From a virus, in the IMG/VR virus record IMGVR_UViG_3300021170_000011, positions 35,995 to 99,994 of that record: a stretch of DNA of 64,000 nucleotides. One strand, 5' to 3'. A program made the translations under genes and the position numbers. The number at the start of each line of letters is the position of its first letter. The first letter of the stretch is position 1. Shown here one piece after another: positions 24,828 through 32,647 of this stretch. The notes beneath the pieces were generated by a model. It was not told where the DNA came from and did not search any database. It was given only the letters and a program-made list of their open reading frames with translations.

Positions 24828-24845
24828 ATGAACAAGGAGTGGGGT

Positions 24846-25331
24846 ATGGCTCTTTACCAGCATGTGCCGCATCCGCACATTCTGGATCGGCTGGAACACG
24901 GGCCGGTCAAGGTGGGGGATCAGCATCCGGCGGCGACACCGTTTCAGCGGTTCAACAAGTCGTTGGGTGTGAAGATCACCGCCGGTGTCGGCACGATGAT
25001 GTGCGCGTACGCGTTCACGGTGTTGTCTCTGGTGTCGCTGCCGGGGGTGTTGAAGACCGGCGACACGGTGGTGATCGTCGCATGGATCACGCAAACACTC
25101 ATCCAGCTGGTTCTGTTGCCGATCATCATTGTGGGGCAGAACGCGCAGGCAGAGGCGGCTGACAAGCGGTCAGAGCAGAACTTCAAAGACACCGAGGCGG
25201 TGTTGGAGATGACGAAGCAGACGCAGGAACATCTGACCGCGCAGGACACCGAGTTGCAGCGGCAGACGCAGGCGTTGTTGGCGATCCTGGCGAAGTACGG
25301 GCCGGTCGTGCCGCCGGGCCCCAGCTCGTGA
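24846..25331 (+). CDS. DUF1003-like membrane protein with coiled-coil tail (161 aa)
   Basis: ATG 24846 is preceded by AAGGAG at 6-nt spacing, favouring it over the ATG at 24828. Two TM helices (about residues 45-65 and 77-98) are followed by a long helical tail (EQNFKDTEAVLEMTKQTQEHL). The sequence pattern GTMMCAYAFTVLSLVSLP ... LIQLVLLPIIIVGQNAQ matches DUF1003-type proteins of actinobacteria. Next to the endolysin, it may act as a holin or as a lysis regulator. Confidence 0.7.
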   Translation: MALYQHVPHPHILDRLEHGPVKVGDQHPAATPFQRFNKSLGVKITAGVGTMMCAYAFTVLSLVSLPGVLKTGDTVVIVAWITQTLIQLVLLPIIIVGQNAQAEAADKRSEQNFKDTEAVLEMTKQTQEHLTAQDTELQRQTQALLAILAKYGPVVPPGPSS

Positions 25332-25501
25332 CGTGGCGTCGCCAGCGGGCTGTTAACGAATCGGCCGGGTCGGGGTATGAGACGGATCACCGTTCCCGGG
25401 AGATCCTGGAACAGTCGGCGGCTGATCTCGATGCTGTCCACGCTGACATGTCGCGTGTGGTGCGCCGGTTGGAATCGGATGTTGAGGAGGCCGACCAGTG
25501 A
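25328..25501 (+). CDS. Small hypothetical protein in lysis cassette (57 aa)
   Basis: GTG 25328 overlaps the upstream stop (GTGA) and its own stop overlaps the endolysin start (GTGA). The protein begins MTWRRQRAVNESAGSGYETD and ends in a helical, charged stretch (MSRVVRRLESDVEEADQ). Double coupling strongly supports expression. Function unknown. Confidence 0.6.
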   Translation: MTWRRQRAVNESAGSGYETDHRSREILEQSAADLDAVHADMSRVVRRLESDVEEADQ

Positions 25502-26487
25502 CGATCTTCGGACCTGACATCTCGTCGTATGAGCAGGGCGTGAACGTGGCTGCCCTGTCGGACCCGTTCGTGATCCTGAAGTGTACGGAGGGGACGTACT
25601 ACACCGACGCGGATTACGCCGGGTGGCTAGCGCAGGCGAGGTCGGCGGGGAAGGTTGTTATCCCGTACCACTTTGTCAAGACTGAGTCGTCGGCGCAGGC
25701 GCAGGCGGCGATGTTGGCGGCGCACATCGACGACATGACGTTGCCCGTGATGTTGGACGTGGAGACGGAGGGGGCGTCGGCGCCGAACCTGCCGTTTGTG
25801 TTGTCGGTCATCGACGCCATGCACGGGCGCGGCCTGAACGTCCGTCTCGTGTACCTGCCGCGTTGGTATTGGCAGCAGGTGGGTTCCCCGGACCTGACGC
25901 CGTTGTCCGGCCGTGGGGTCGGCGTGGTGTCGTCGGCGTACCCCCGTAGCGGGCCGCTGGCGCCTGCGCAGGGCTACGCGGCGGATGGTGGGGACGCGGG
26001 GCCCGGCTGGGCCGCGTACGGCGGTGTGACGCCGGTTCTGTGGCAGTTCACGGACGCTGGGACGGAACAGCAGAACGTGGACTTCAACGCGTTCCGTGGC
26101 ACCGTTGATCAACTAAGGGCCCTGCTCGGTGGGGCGGCAGGAGGAGGAGACATGGGTTCGTACACGATGTCCGCCGGTTGGCAGACGGATTACCCGGATG
26201 TTGCTGCGCAGTTGCAGAAGCATATTCCGGTGGGGTCGGTCATCGACGACGGGAACGCGGCGGCGTTCGCTATGGTCCGGTCGTTTGTGGCGGCTGAGCG
26301 TGCGGCGGTGATCGAGCAGAAGTTGGATCAGTTGTTGGCGGTGAAGCCGCCGGTGGTGGATGTGTCCGCGTTGGCTGCGCAGATTGTGGCGGCGATCGAG
26401 GGGCATTTGTCTACGGGGGTTGATGCGCAGGCGGTGGCGGCGGCGGTTCAGGCGCAGCTCGCGCAGGCGTTGGCGCGCACGGCGTAG
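25498..26487 (+). CDS. Endolysin, GH25 lysozyme (muramidase), 329 aa
   Basis: GTG 25498 (GTGA overlap). Residues 1-205 form a GH25 domain: FGPDISSYEQG (catalytic-region Asp), FVILKCTEGTYYTD, PYHFVKTES, LPVMLDVETEG (acidic pair of the active site) and WQFTDAG. GH25 enzymes cut the N-acetylmuramic acid-N-acetylglucosamine bond. The remaining 120 residues, after a Gly-rich linker, contain a helical region with AQIVAAIEGHLSTGVDAQAV that may mediate oligomerisation or wall binding. Confidence 0.93.
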   Translation: MTIFGPDISSYEQGVNVAALSDPFVILKCTEGTYYTDADYAGWLAQARSAGKVVIPYHFVKTESSAQAQAAMLAAHIDDMTLPVMLDVETEGASAPNLPFVLSVIDAMHGRGLNVRLVYLPRWYWQQVGSPDLTPLSGRGVGVVSSAYPRSGPLAPAQGYAADGGDAGPGWAAYGGVTPVLWQFTDAGTEQQNVDFNAFRGTVDQLRALLGGAAGGGDMGSYTMSAGWQTDYPDVAAQLQKHIPVGSVIDDGNAAAFAMVRSFVAAERAAVIEQKLDQLLAVKPPVVDVSALAAQIVAAIEGHLSTGVDAQAVAAAVQAQLAQALARTA

Positions 26488-26489
26488 CC

Positions 26490-26735
26490 GTGGATTCGGC
26501 AGCACTTGCCCAGTACGGGGGGCTTGGCGCTGTTCTTTTGATTGCTATTGCTGCGGTCAAGGTGTTGTTCGACCGTGAGGTTAAGGCTCTTGAACGAGAG
26601 AAGGAGCGGGCCGACCGGTTGGAAACCGAACTACGGCAACTGAATGAGTTGGTCCGAACTCAATACGTTGAGAAGTTGGCCAACGCTACTCAGACGATTG
26701 GCGAGGCCCTGGCCGTGTTGCGGAGGTCGCCATGA
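26490..26735 (+). CDS. Holin-like protein, one TM helix plus coiled coil (81 aa)
   Basis: GTG 26490 directly follows the endolysin stop. One hydrophobic helix (GGLGAVLLIAIAAVKVLF, residues 10-27) is followed by a heptad-rich charged helix (REVKALEREKERADRLETEL). This is the usual size and topology of actinophage holin or antiholin candidates that sit next to the endolysin. Confidence 0.7.
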   Translation: MDSAALAQYGGLGAVLLIAIAAVKVLFDREVKALEREKERADRLETELRQLNELVRTQYVEKLANATQTIGEALAVLRRSP

Positions 26736-26914
26736 TCCGGAAGTTTGATCGCAAAAAGAACGGCCACGGCACCGAGGAACTGATCAAGGAGACGCGGCGG
26801 TTGAAGCGTCAACTGGAGGCGATGACGATCCGGTTGGACACGTTCTACCATCAGCTTCAGAAAGAGGTTGATCGTTTGCAGGTGATCGAGGACAACCGCA
26901 CTGAGGGCGACTGA
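26732..26914 (+). CDS. Small coiled-coil protein in lysis cassette (60 aa)
   Basis: ATG 26732 (ATGA overlap). Almost entirely one charged helix with heptad leucines (ELIKETRRLKRQLEAMTIRL). No TM segment, so not a holin by itself; could pair with the coiled coils of the flanking membrane proteins. Confidence 0.6.
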   Translation: MIRKFDRKKNGHGTEELIKETRRLKRQLEAMTIRLDTFYHQLQKEVDRLQVIEDNRTEGD

Positions 26915-26930
26915 CGGCAGGGAGGACCGG

Positions 26931-27323
26931 ATGTCAGACACCCCGCACGAGCCGGACGGCGTGGATGAACTCGCTTCCGTCGCGGGCGAACTGAAGGGTT
27001 CGATCGACGCGTTAAGCAAAAGCTTTGACGTGCTGGCCGGGAAAACAAAGTTCAACCGGGTGATGGCGATACTGATGGCAATCACGATTGTGGTGTTGGG
27101 TGTTGTCATCAACAACGTTTCGAACACCAGCCATCGGCTACAGAACACCGTCCGGCAGAACGCGGCGACGGAACAGGAATTGAGGGGTCTGCAAAGCAAA
27201 GCACTGTGCCCCCTCTATCTGATTTTCATCAATGCCATTGAGCATCCGGCCCCCACGTCGCGGATCACCCCCGATATCGCGAAGTCAATCAAGGACGGTT
27301 ATGCCGCCCTGAAGTGCACATGA
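26931..27323 (+). CDS. Single-TM protein, last lysis-cassette gene (130 aa)
   Basis: ATG 26931 with GGAGG upstream. N-terminal soluble helix, one TM helix (VMAILMAITIVVLGVVINNV, about residues 44-63), then a helical C-terminal domain containing two cysteines. The layout is spanin- or holin-like but there is no lipobox. It carries an ATA codon at 27069-27071, decoded by the anticodon of the tRNA at 57987. A terminator follows directly. Confidence 0.6.
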   Translation: MSDTPHEPDGVDELASVAGELKGSIDALSKSFDVLAGKTKFNRVMAILMAITIVVLGVVINNVSNTSHRLQNTVRQNAATEQELRGLQSKALCPLYLIFINAIEHPAPTSRITPDIAKSIKDGYAALKCT

Positions 27324-27354
27324 AATAGCCCCCGCCGAGGCGGGGGCTATTTTG
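27323..27354. terminator. Bidirectional terminator between late genes and leftward accessory genes
   Basis: ATAGCCCCCGCC pairs with GGCGGGGGCTAT, followed by TTT on the + strand and preceded by A residues that give U's on the minus strand. It sits between converging genes ending at 27323 and 27357. Confidence 0.9.
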
Positions 27355-27356
27355 CG

Positions 27357-28199
27357 TTACCGGATGGTCACCTGATCCAGATACGTTATGACCCACGAGA
27401 TACGCTTTTCGTTCGTGCTGCCCTCGGCGGCACGCGGGTTGCAGTTCAGGCCGTACACCCGCGTCCAGTCGTCGGGGCCGTCGCCGCAGCGGATCTCATC
27501 CTCGTAGTACCAGTGCAGGTGGCCGTGGTACAGCCGACCGGGCCGCAGCGTCCGGACCGCCTGTTGCAGACGGTCCTGGTTGGGCCAGCACCCGGGGAGA
27601 TCCTTGCGGTTCCATCCGGGCTGGGACGCGCGCGGTTTGTCGTGGGTCAGCATGACGTCCACCAGCGGCGTCCCGGATGCGGTGATCTTGTCCAGGTGGC
27701 GGGTCATGTCCTCGTCGGTCATCTCCTCCTCCGGGAACCACAGCCACCCGGACCGGTCAGCGCCGTAGTACTCGCGGTCGTGCAGCTCCTGCGCCAGCCG
27801 CCACGCCTTGTCAACGCTGTACGCGCCGCCGAACGCCGCGAACGTGGTGGTTCCCCACTGCCAGGTGAGGCCGTCGGGGGCGTACATCAGGTTGTCCCGG
27901 CATATGTAGAACCCGTCCCATGTCTGGTGGTGCGCGTACAGCTCCTCCACCAGCGACGACTTGTCGTGGTTGCCGCGCAGGAAATACACCATGATGTCGC
28001 GTTTCTTCGCGTGGCGGTTGACGTCGTCGAAGAATTCGCGGCCGTCGGCCATGTGTTCCCACGCGCCGAAGTCACCGACAACGAACACCCGGGAACAGCC
28101 GTGTTTGCGGGCGTTGTCGAGCAGTGTGATCACGTGGGAACAATCGCCGTGGGTGTCACCGGCGATCATCAAACGGTCTGTCAAACGTCCTCCAGCCAT
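27357..28199 (-). CDS. Calcineurin-like metallophosphoesterase (280 aa)
   Basis: Motifs in order: AGDTHGD (D-x-H), VVGDFGAWE (GDxxxxxx), LRGNHDKSS (GNHD), VMLTHDKPR and YHGHLHWYY (GHxH), i.e. the complete metal-binding set of the family. Start is uncertain: ATG 28199 has no ribosome site; TTG 28184 has GGAGGA upstream and gives the local TTGA overlap. The substrate could be a nucleic-acid end, cyclic nucleotide or dinucleotide; not predictable from motifs. Confidence 0.85.
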   Translation of the reverse strand: MAGGRLTDRLMIAGDTHGDCSHVITLLDNARKHGCSRVFVVGDFGAWEHMADGREFFDDVNRHAKKRDIMVYFLRGNHDKSSLVEELYAHHQTWDGFYICRDNLMYAPDGLTWQWGTTTFAAFGGAYSVDKAWRLAQELHDREYYGADRSGWLWFPEEEMTDEDMTRHLDKITASGTPLVDVMLTHDKPRASQPGWNRKDLPGCWPNQDRLQQAVRTLRPGRLYHGHLHWYYEDEIRCGDGPDDWTRVYGLNCNPRAAEGSTNEKRISWVITYLDQVTIR

Positions 28200-29170
28200 G
28201 CGGTAGCAACGGCGAATGCCGCCTCACGGATCGTCCACGGTAGCGCGTGGCCGTCGGCCATGTACGCGCGCCGGGCAGATCTGAGCCACTGCCGCGCAGC
28301 GTCGTGACGGCCCGCCAGCGCCGCTGTGTACGCCACCATGGCGCCGGGGGTCGGGTTGTCTGACACCGATGTCCACTGGGGCCACATGGTGTCGAACTCC
28401 TCCGGCCACAGGTCCAGCGTCACCAGCACCGGCCACATCTGGTCGGCGGCGTCCTGCCAGTGGGCCCAGTCGGATGAGGTGCCGCCGCCGTCGCGGTCCA
28501 ACGCGGTCACGAACATGTCGTTGCTGTGGTCCCAGTATCGGCCGGTGATCTCCCGGCCTAGGTCGGTGGCTTTCTGCGCGTACTGCGGGGCATCGCACGT
28601 CTCCTCGGCGTACACGTTCGCGCACATCCACGCGACGTCGTTGAGTGCCTGGTACCGCTCGCAGTTGTTCGCCAGGAAATGAACGGCCCGATCGGGTCGG
28701 GCCCATGACAGGCCGGTGTCCTGAACGGTGGATTCCATGGCGCGGACCGCCGCCCACACCGCGTGCTTGTTCTGCCGCAGGAACGTTTTCTCGCCGCTGA
28801 CCTCAACGTATTTGCGGCAGGCGGTCAGGAATGTGGCGGCTGTCGCATCGGTGGATTCGTAATACCGTTCCCCGAACGGCGACAGCAGCGGCGCCGTGTC
28901 GTAGGTGGCGACGTTGACGGTGTAGTCCGGGACGTATCCGGTTTCCGGGTCCATGTGGTCCATGTACCACTGCAACCAGGTCCGGGCGGCCGGGGCGTAC
29001 TGCTGTCCGCCGTGCAGCACGCCCCACGCGGCCACGTTCGCCTCGTAGGGGTGGATGTACCAGGAACCGGCAACGGAGACCGGGTGGAACCGGAAAGCGC
29101 CGGACGCGTCGCCGTACCCGGCGGGGATTTGCGTACCGACGATCCAGTTGGATTCGTTGCCGGACAGCAT
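28181..29170 (-). CDS. Six-hairpin glycosidase-like protein (329 aa)
   Basis: A helical protein with repeated aromatic and acidic patches (WYIHPYEANVAAWGVLHGG, WLQWYMDHMDPETGYVPDY, YYESTDATAATFLTACRKY, NDVAWMCANVYAEE). These alternating-helix repeats are typical of (alpha/alpha)6-barrel glycoside hydrolases; the DPETGYVPDY and STDATA segments resemble substrate-cleft loops. No catalytic residue can be assigned safely. Being leftward and outside the tail operon, it is more likely an intracellular sugar enzyme than a tail depolymerase. Confidence 0.65.
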   Translation of the reverse strand: MLSGNESNWIVGTQIPAGYGDASGAFRFHPVSVAGSWYIHPYEANVAAWGVLHGGQQYAPAARTWLQWYMDHMDPETGYVPDYTVNVATYDTAPLLSPFGERYYESTDATAATFLTACRKYVEVSGEKTFLRQNKHAVWAAVRAMESTVQDTGLSWARPDRAVHFLANNCERYQALNDVAWMCANVYAEETCDAPQYAQKATDLGREITGRYWDHSNDMFVTALDRDGGGTSSDWAHWQDAADQMWPVLVTLDLWPEEFDTMWPQWTSVSDNPTPGAMVAYTAALAGRHDAARQWLRSARRAYMADGHALPWTIREAAFAVATAWLEDV

Positions 29171-29179
29171 TTACGACTC

Positions 29180-29560
29180 CTAGTGGTGAGCCAAACTCAA
29201 CAGCTTCCGCAGAATGTTCGCCGGTGTCCCATTCTTTCCGGCCGGGGACTTCAGCCGGTCGATTTCGGCCATCAGGACACGAACATCTGTGACGCCCTTA
29301 ACCAGGTTTTCGGCGTCTACGCTCGCTAGGAACGATTCCGCGCAGCCGCCGTCGGATGCCCGTTCGGCCTCTGGCTGTTCGTCGCAGTAGAACCCGTCCT
29401 TAACGGTGACTACGGCGGCGGTGTAGACCCGGCAGGACAGGCAGCGGCAGCCCTTTTCGCCGTGGCTGTGGGCGTCCACGGTGAACCCGGCGGCGTGGTT
29501 CGATTCGCTGCGGCGCCGGATCTCACGTAACACGTCGTCCGGCAGCGGTTCGGCGGTCAC
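29180..29560 (-). CDS. Hypothetical protein with CRCLSC motif (126 aa)
   Basis: GTG 29560 (GTGA overlap with Thg1-like gene stop) is preferred over ATG 29572. Contains HSHGEKGCRCLSC and later two cysteines (FYCDEQ, GGCAESF), sufficient for a zinc site. C-terminal helical part is basic. No family recognised. Confidence 0.55.
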   Translation of the reverse strand: MTAEPLPDDVLREIRRRSESNHAAGFTVDAHSHGEKGCRCLSCRVYTAAVVTVKDGFYCDEQPEAERASDGGCAESFLASVDAENLVKGVTDVRVLMAEIDRLKSPAGKNGTPANILRKLLSLAHH

Positions 29561-30354
29561 GACTTGATCCAATACCGGGCAACGGGCTCGTCGAACACCG
29601 ACGTGGACGGCACTAGCTGGGCCAGCAGATTATCCGGGTCGGCTTTGAAGTCCCACGCCGCCTCGGTCTCCCAGTGGTGCCGGGGTTCCGGCCATGACAG
29701 GGTGCGGCTGCCGTCGCCGTTGTCGGTGACCGTCCCCTGCCGGGGTGTCCACTCAACATGCCGGACCTGTTGGCCACGCTGGACTTGCGGCGGGTAGTCG
29801 TCGAAGTTGGTTCCGGCGTCGGCCATCATCTGTTTCATTCCGGTGATGTTGACGCCGTGCAGTTGTTGGTGGCTGAACATGGAGCGGGCGGCCATGGACA
29901 CGGCGTTCCGTTTCGCGTCCTTCTGCCGCCACACAAAGTAGTTGACGGTTTCCACGGCGTCGGGCATGACGAACGCGCGGGCGTCGAACATGGGCCGGTC
30001 GCGGCGGTGCCAGGCGAGTTGGGTGGTGGCGACCGACGCGGCCACCGAGACAATCTTTTGGAGGCCGCCGCCGAACCACGGTTCGGTGTTCAGGCCGGGG
30101 TAGTCGCACACCAACAGGCTGATCTCGTCAGACTGGTGGTACGCGAACACGGCCCCGTCAATGTCCTGGCACATGGCCGTGGCGACGGCGGACATCTGCT
30201 CGACAAACTCCATGTCGAACGGCTTCTCGGCGGCGCGGAGGTACCGGTGGAATCCCCGGCCGTCCACGCGGATGATCAGCGGGAGGCGCCGGGGGAACCG
30301 GTGTTGCCACACCTGTTCGTACTGTTTCATCCGGTCGCCTAGCGAGTCCTGCAT
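29557..30354 (-). CDS. tRNA-His guanylyltransferase-like 3'-5' polymerase (Thg1 family), 265 aa
   Basis: ATG 30354 overlaps the upstream stop (TAATG). Signature residues are in place: LIIRVDGRGFHRYL (Asp31) and YHQSDEISLLV (Asp76-Glu77), giving the metal-binding triad of Thg1. Further Thg1-like stretches: MFDARAFVMPDAVETVNYFVWRQ and a RNAV-SMAARSMFSH segment. Thg1 proteins add G-1 to tRNA-His; Thg1-like proteins repair 5'-truncated tRNAs by templated 3'-5' addition. The repair activity fits the pnkP-ligase cluster of this phage. Confidence 0.92.
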   Translation of the reverse strand: MQDSLGDRMKQYEQVWQHRFPRRLPLIIRVDGRGFHRYLRAAEKPFDMEFVEQMSAVATAMCQDIDGAVFAYHQSDEISLLVCDYPGLNTEPWFGGGLQKIVSVAASVATTQLAWHRRDRPMFDARAFVMPDAVETVNYFVWRQKDAKRNAVSMAARSMFSHQQLHGVNITGMKQMMADAGTNFDDYPPQVQRGQQVRHVEWTPRQGTVTDNGDGSRTLSWPEPRHHWETEAAWDFKADPDNLLAQLVPSTSVFDEPVARYWIKS

Positions 30355-30980
30355 TACTCGACCGCCGACGTACGGTCTTCGTCGGTGAACGAGTAGGAGC
30401 CGCCCTTGGACCCACGGGTGACGAGCCCGGACAGGGTCGTGAACGCGGAGCGGGTGTTGCCGGTGTCGTAGGTCATGGACCCGTCGCGGCTGATGCCGTA
30501 GGACGCGGCGACGGTGATGGCGTCCTGGTTGGCGCCGAGGTAGATGAACGTCCACCCCTTTGCGGTGCGCTTCTCGATCTTCTCCTTGATCGTTTCGGCG
30601 TTGAACTCCTTCGACGAGTTCTCGTGGCCGTCGGTGACGATGACCACGATGACGTCCGGCCGCTGGTCCTTCGCCACCGGCTTCCACTTGGCCTTGACGG
30701 CGTTGATGGTGCGTCCGATGGCGTCGAGGAGCGCGGTGCCGCCGCGCGGCGTCAGCTCGTACAGCGGGACGTCGGCGATGTCCACGTTCTCGTACACCGG
30801 CTCGTACTCGGTGTCGAACTGGTACAGGGACGCAATGGTTCCGGTCGGGAACTCGTGGAACTGGTCGGCGAGGAAGCCCTGGAGGCCCTGTTCGGTGTCC
30901 CGGCGGCATGACGCCATGGACCCGGAACGGTCCATGATGATCACGATGTGGCGGTTGACGGTCATCATGCTGTCGGGCAT
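30354..30980 (-). CDS. von Willebrand factor A domain protein (208 aa)
   Basis: ATG 30980 with GGAGGAAAC. A compact VWA domain with MIDAS residues DRSGSM near residue 17, a TPRGGTALLDAI motif (Thr of MIDAS) and VTDGHENSS. No other domain. VWA proteins often act as adaptors for AAA ATPases or as metal-dependent binding modules; a partner is not obvious here. Directly upstream of, and coupled with, the Thg1-like gene. Confidence 0.88.
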   Translation of the reverse strand: MPDSMMTVNRHIVIIMDRSGSMASCRRDTEQGLQGFLADQFHEFPTGTIASLYQFDTEYEPVYENVDIADVPLYELTPRGGTALLDAIGRTINAVKAKWKPVAKDQRPDVIVVIVTDGHENSSKEFNAETIKEKIEKRTAKGWTFIYLGANQDAITVAASYGISRDGSMTYDTGNTRSAFTTLSGLVTRGSKGGSYSFTDEDRTSAVE

Positions 30981-31348
30981 GTTTCCTCCGGCTCTGGTTC
31001 ACACAGCGTGCAGTACCACCCCTTGCAGACGGGGCAGTCTCCTAGCGGGACGTCTGCCGGGTGTGGGCAGTGTCCCCATTCGTGGCAGCGGGGTCCGAAG
31101 TGGCAGTGTTGGCCGCCGGGGCACCAGGGGCCCCATTCGGCCTGCATTTGCTCACATGCTTCGGTCCGCACCGGACCACGTCGGTATCGTACTGCAATCA
31201 TGCCCATGAATGGAAATTGAATCTCCACCACATCGTTGCAGAATTCATCCCCGTGTTCAAAGAAGGAAATGCGGGGAATCCACGGCCGTGTTTGCTTCCA
31301 CGGCGGCCGATACCAAGCACGATTACCGAAAGTCACCTGTGACAACAC
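30965..31348 (-). CDS. Cysteine/histidine-rich zinc protein (127 aa)
   Basis: The N-terminal half is a basic/aromatic domain (RAWYRPPWKQTRPWIPRISF); the C-terminal half is packed with CPGGQHCHFGPRCHEWGHC and CPVCKGWYCTLC, enough for two or three zinc ions. Start ATG 31348 overlaps the upstream gene by 16 bases. No family recognised; the repeated Cys/His pattern suggests a zinc-finger cluster. Confidence 0.6.
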   Translation of the reverse strand: MLSQVTFGNRAWYRPPWKQTRPWIPRISFFEHGDEFCNDVVEIQFPFMGMIAVRYRRGPVRTEACEQMQAEWGPWCPGGQHCHFGPRCHEWGHCPHPADVPLGDCPVCKGWYCTLCEPEPEETCPTA

Positions 31349-31701
31349 CCGGGATGCTCCATCTTGTTGTTGCAGTCCTGCACATCACACCGCACAAAAT
31401 GATGCGACGCCGCCGCCCGCTCATACCTCTGACCACACGCCGGACACGGACCCACCTTCGCCCGACGAAACCGCACCCCCGCAGGGGCGGCAACCCACGC
31501 CGTGAACTCGTACACGTACCGGTCGCCCTCCTGCTGAACCCCCGCAGGGACGTACACCGGCCGGTACATGGCCATCCTGTCCGCCTGCGGGTCCCATTCG
31601 CTGTGCCCCGTCGGCGGCTGCACATCCGGGACAGTCCGCGTCTGCCCGTCGAACGGACCCCCGGTCAGGCACAGGGCAAAGGGTTTACGGAGCGGCGGCA
31701 T
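31333..31701 (-). CDS. Hypothetical protein with C-terminal zinc ribbon (122 aa)
   Basis: First 70 residues look like a small beta domain common in phages (FALCLTGGPFDGQTRTVPDV ... RYVYEFTAW); the C-terminus has CPACGQRY and CDVQDCNNKMEHPGCC, a four-or-more-Cys zinc site. ATG 31701 overlaps the upstream stop. Function unknown. Confidence 0.6.
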   Translation of the reverse strand: MPPLRKPFALCLTGGPFDGQTRTVPDVQPPTGHSEWDPQADRMAMYRPVYVPAGVQQEGDRYVYEFTAWVAAPAGVRFRRAKVGPCPACGQRYERAAASHHFVRCDVQDCNNKMEHPGCCHR

Positions 31702-32432
31702 CAGAACCCTCCCAAATACCGGATCTTGTCCCGGACTGCGTCGGCGTCCTTTTCGATCGGGTCATACACCGCCGACGACAGCCCAGCCATCAACGCGTCA
31801 AACGCCCGCAGCGCGTCCGTAGCGGGCGGCGGCGGCACCAGGTCATCACAGACCATCCGGTCGTGTCCGTACGTCGTAGCGACGTTGTGGGCCATGCGGA
31901 CGAACGCCGTTTCGAAGGTGGGGCCGCCGGTGTCCAACGCGTAGTCGTGGAACGTGACCTCCCCCACCGGATGGTCACCGTGCCGGGTGCCCGGCCACGG
32001 GTATTTGCCGCCCTCGATCCACACCTCGTCCATCGTGTTCAGGTGTTCGTCATCTTCGATACGGAGCGTTAGGGGGCTGACGCGGACGGCGTACAGACTG
32101 AAGCAGCGGCCCACGCCGCCGCTATCCTCCAAATACCGTTCGTGCAACCGCTGATCCCCGGCGAACGGCGCAAACATCCAGAACGCCGGGTGGGAGTCGA
32201 GGTACTGCCAGGCGTTGACGTAGTTGTGGGGGTCGGCCTCGTACCGGGCCACGATCTTCTCCCACTGGGCAATACGGTCCGTCTGCGCGGTAGACCACAG
32301 GAACACGTCGTCAGCGTCGATCACGGACGGCTGGCTGCCCTTGATGTCCCAGATGACATCCCGCATGTCCCCGTCGCAGGGGACGTCGGGGAGTTGCATC
32401 GGCCGGTACCTGATCAGTCGTGCCGGATCCAT
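31701..32432 (-). CDS. Hypothetical protein, paralog of 32644-33108 (243 aa)
   Basis: Central segment RIAQWEKIVARYEADPHNYV followed by NAWQYLDSHPAFW matches the pattern of the protein at 32644-33108 (AEWEQIVRDFEDNP ... TAWLYLGHHPLFW), so the two genes are paralogs. The second half (VRVSPLTLRIEDDEHL ... GPTFETAFVRMAHNVA) also aligns. No catalytic motif seen. Confidence 0.6.
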   Translation of the reverse strand: MDPARLIRYRPMQLPDVPCDGDMRDVIWDIKGSQPSVIDADDVFLWSTAQTDRIAQWEKIVARYEADPHNYVNAWQYLDSHPAFWMFAPFAGDQRLHERYLEDSGGVGRCFSLYAVRVSPLTLRIEDDEHLNTMDEVWIEGGKYPWPGTRHGDHPVGEVTFHDYALDTGGPTFETAFVRMAHNVATTYGHDRMVCDDLVPPPPATDALRAFDALMAGLSSAVYDPIEKDADAVRDKIRYLGGF

Positions 32433-32647
32433 CGCACACCCTCCACAACGAAATCGTCAGGATTCTTGTCGTACTTGCACGCCATGTAGTCGATAGCCCA
32501 CGTCCGGACCTTCGACTTTTGTGGGGCCATCGTCACCCCGTGCCCGAGGATCTCAACCTCGTACGCGCGATGAACCCAATACGGCACCCCGAACACGCGG
32601 TGGACGCACCAATACGGCCACGCCCAAACCCTGATCCCGGTAGTCAC
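32414..32647 (-). CDS. Hypothetical Trp/Tyr-rich protein (77 aa)
   Basis: GTG 32647 overlaps the upstream stop (GTGA). Opens with aromatic-rich VWAWPYWCVHRVFGVPYWVH, possibly a membrane-interfacial segment, and ends DFVVEGVRWIRHD. It separates the two paralogs 31701-32432 and 32644-33108. Function unknown. Confidence 0.5.
   Translation of the reverse strand: MTTGIRVWAWPYWCVHRVFGVPYWVHRAYEVEILGHGVTMAPQKSKVRTWAIDYMACKYDKNPDDFVVEGVRWIRHD

Noticed and set aside
31190-31200. TACGAT box at about 31193 as a member of the promoter family
   Set aside because: It is inside the coding frame of the zinc protein 30965-31348, and no -35 or spacer core accompanies it.
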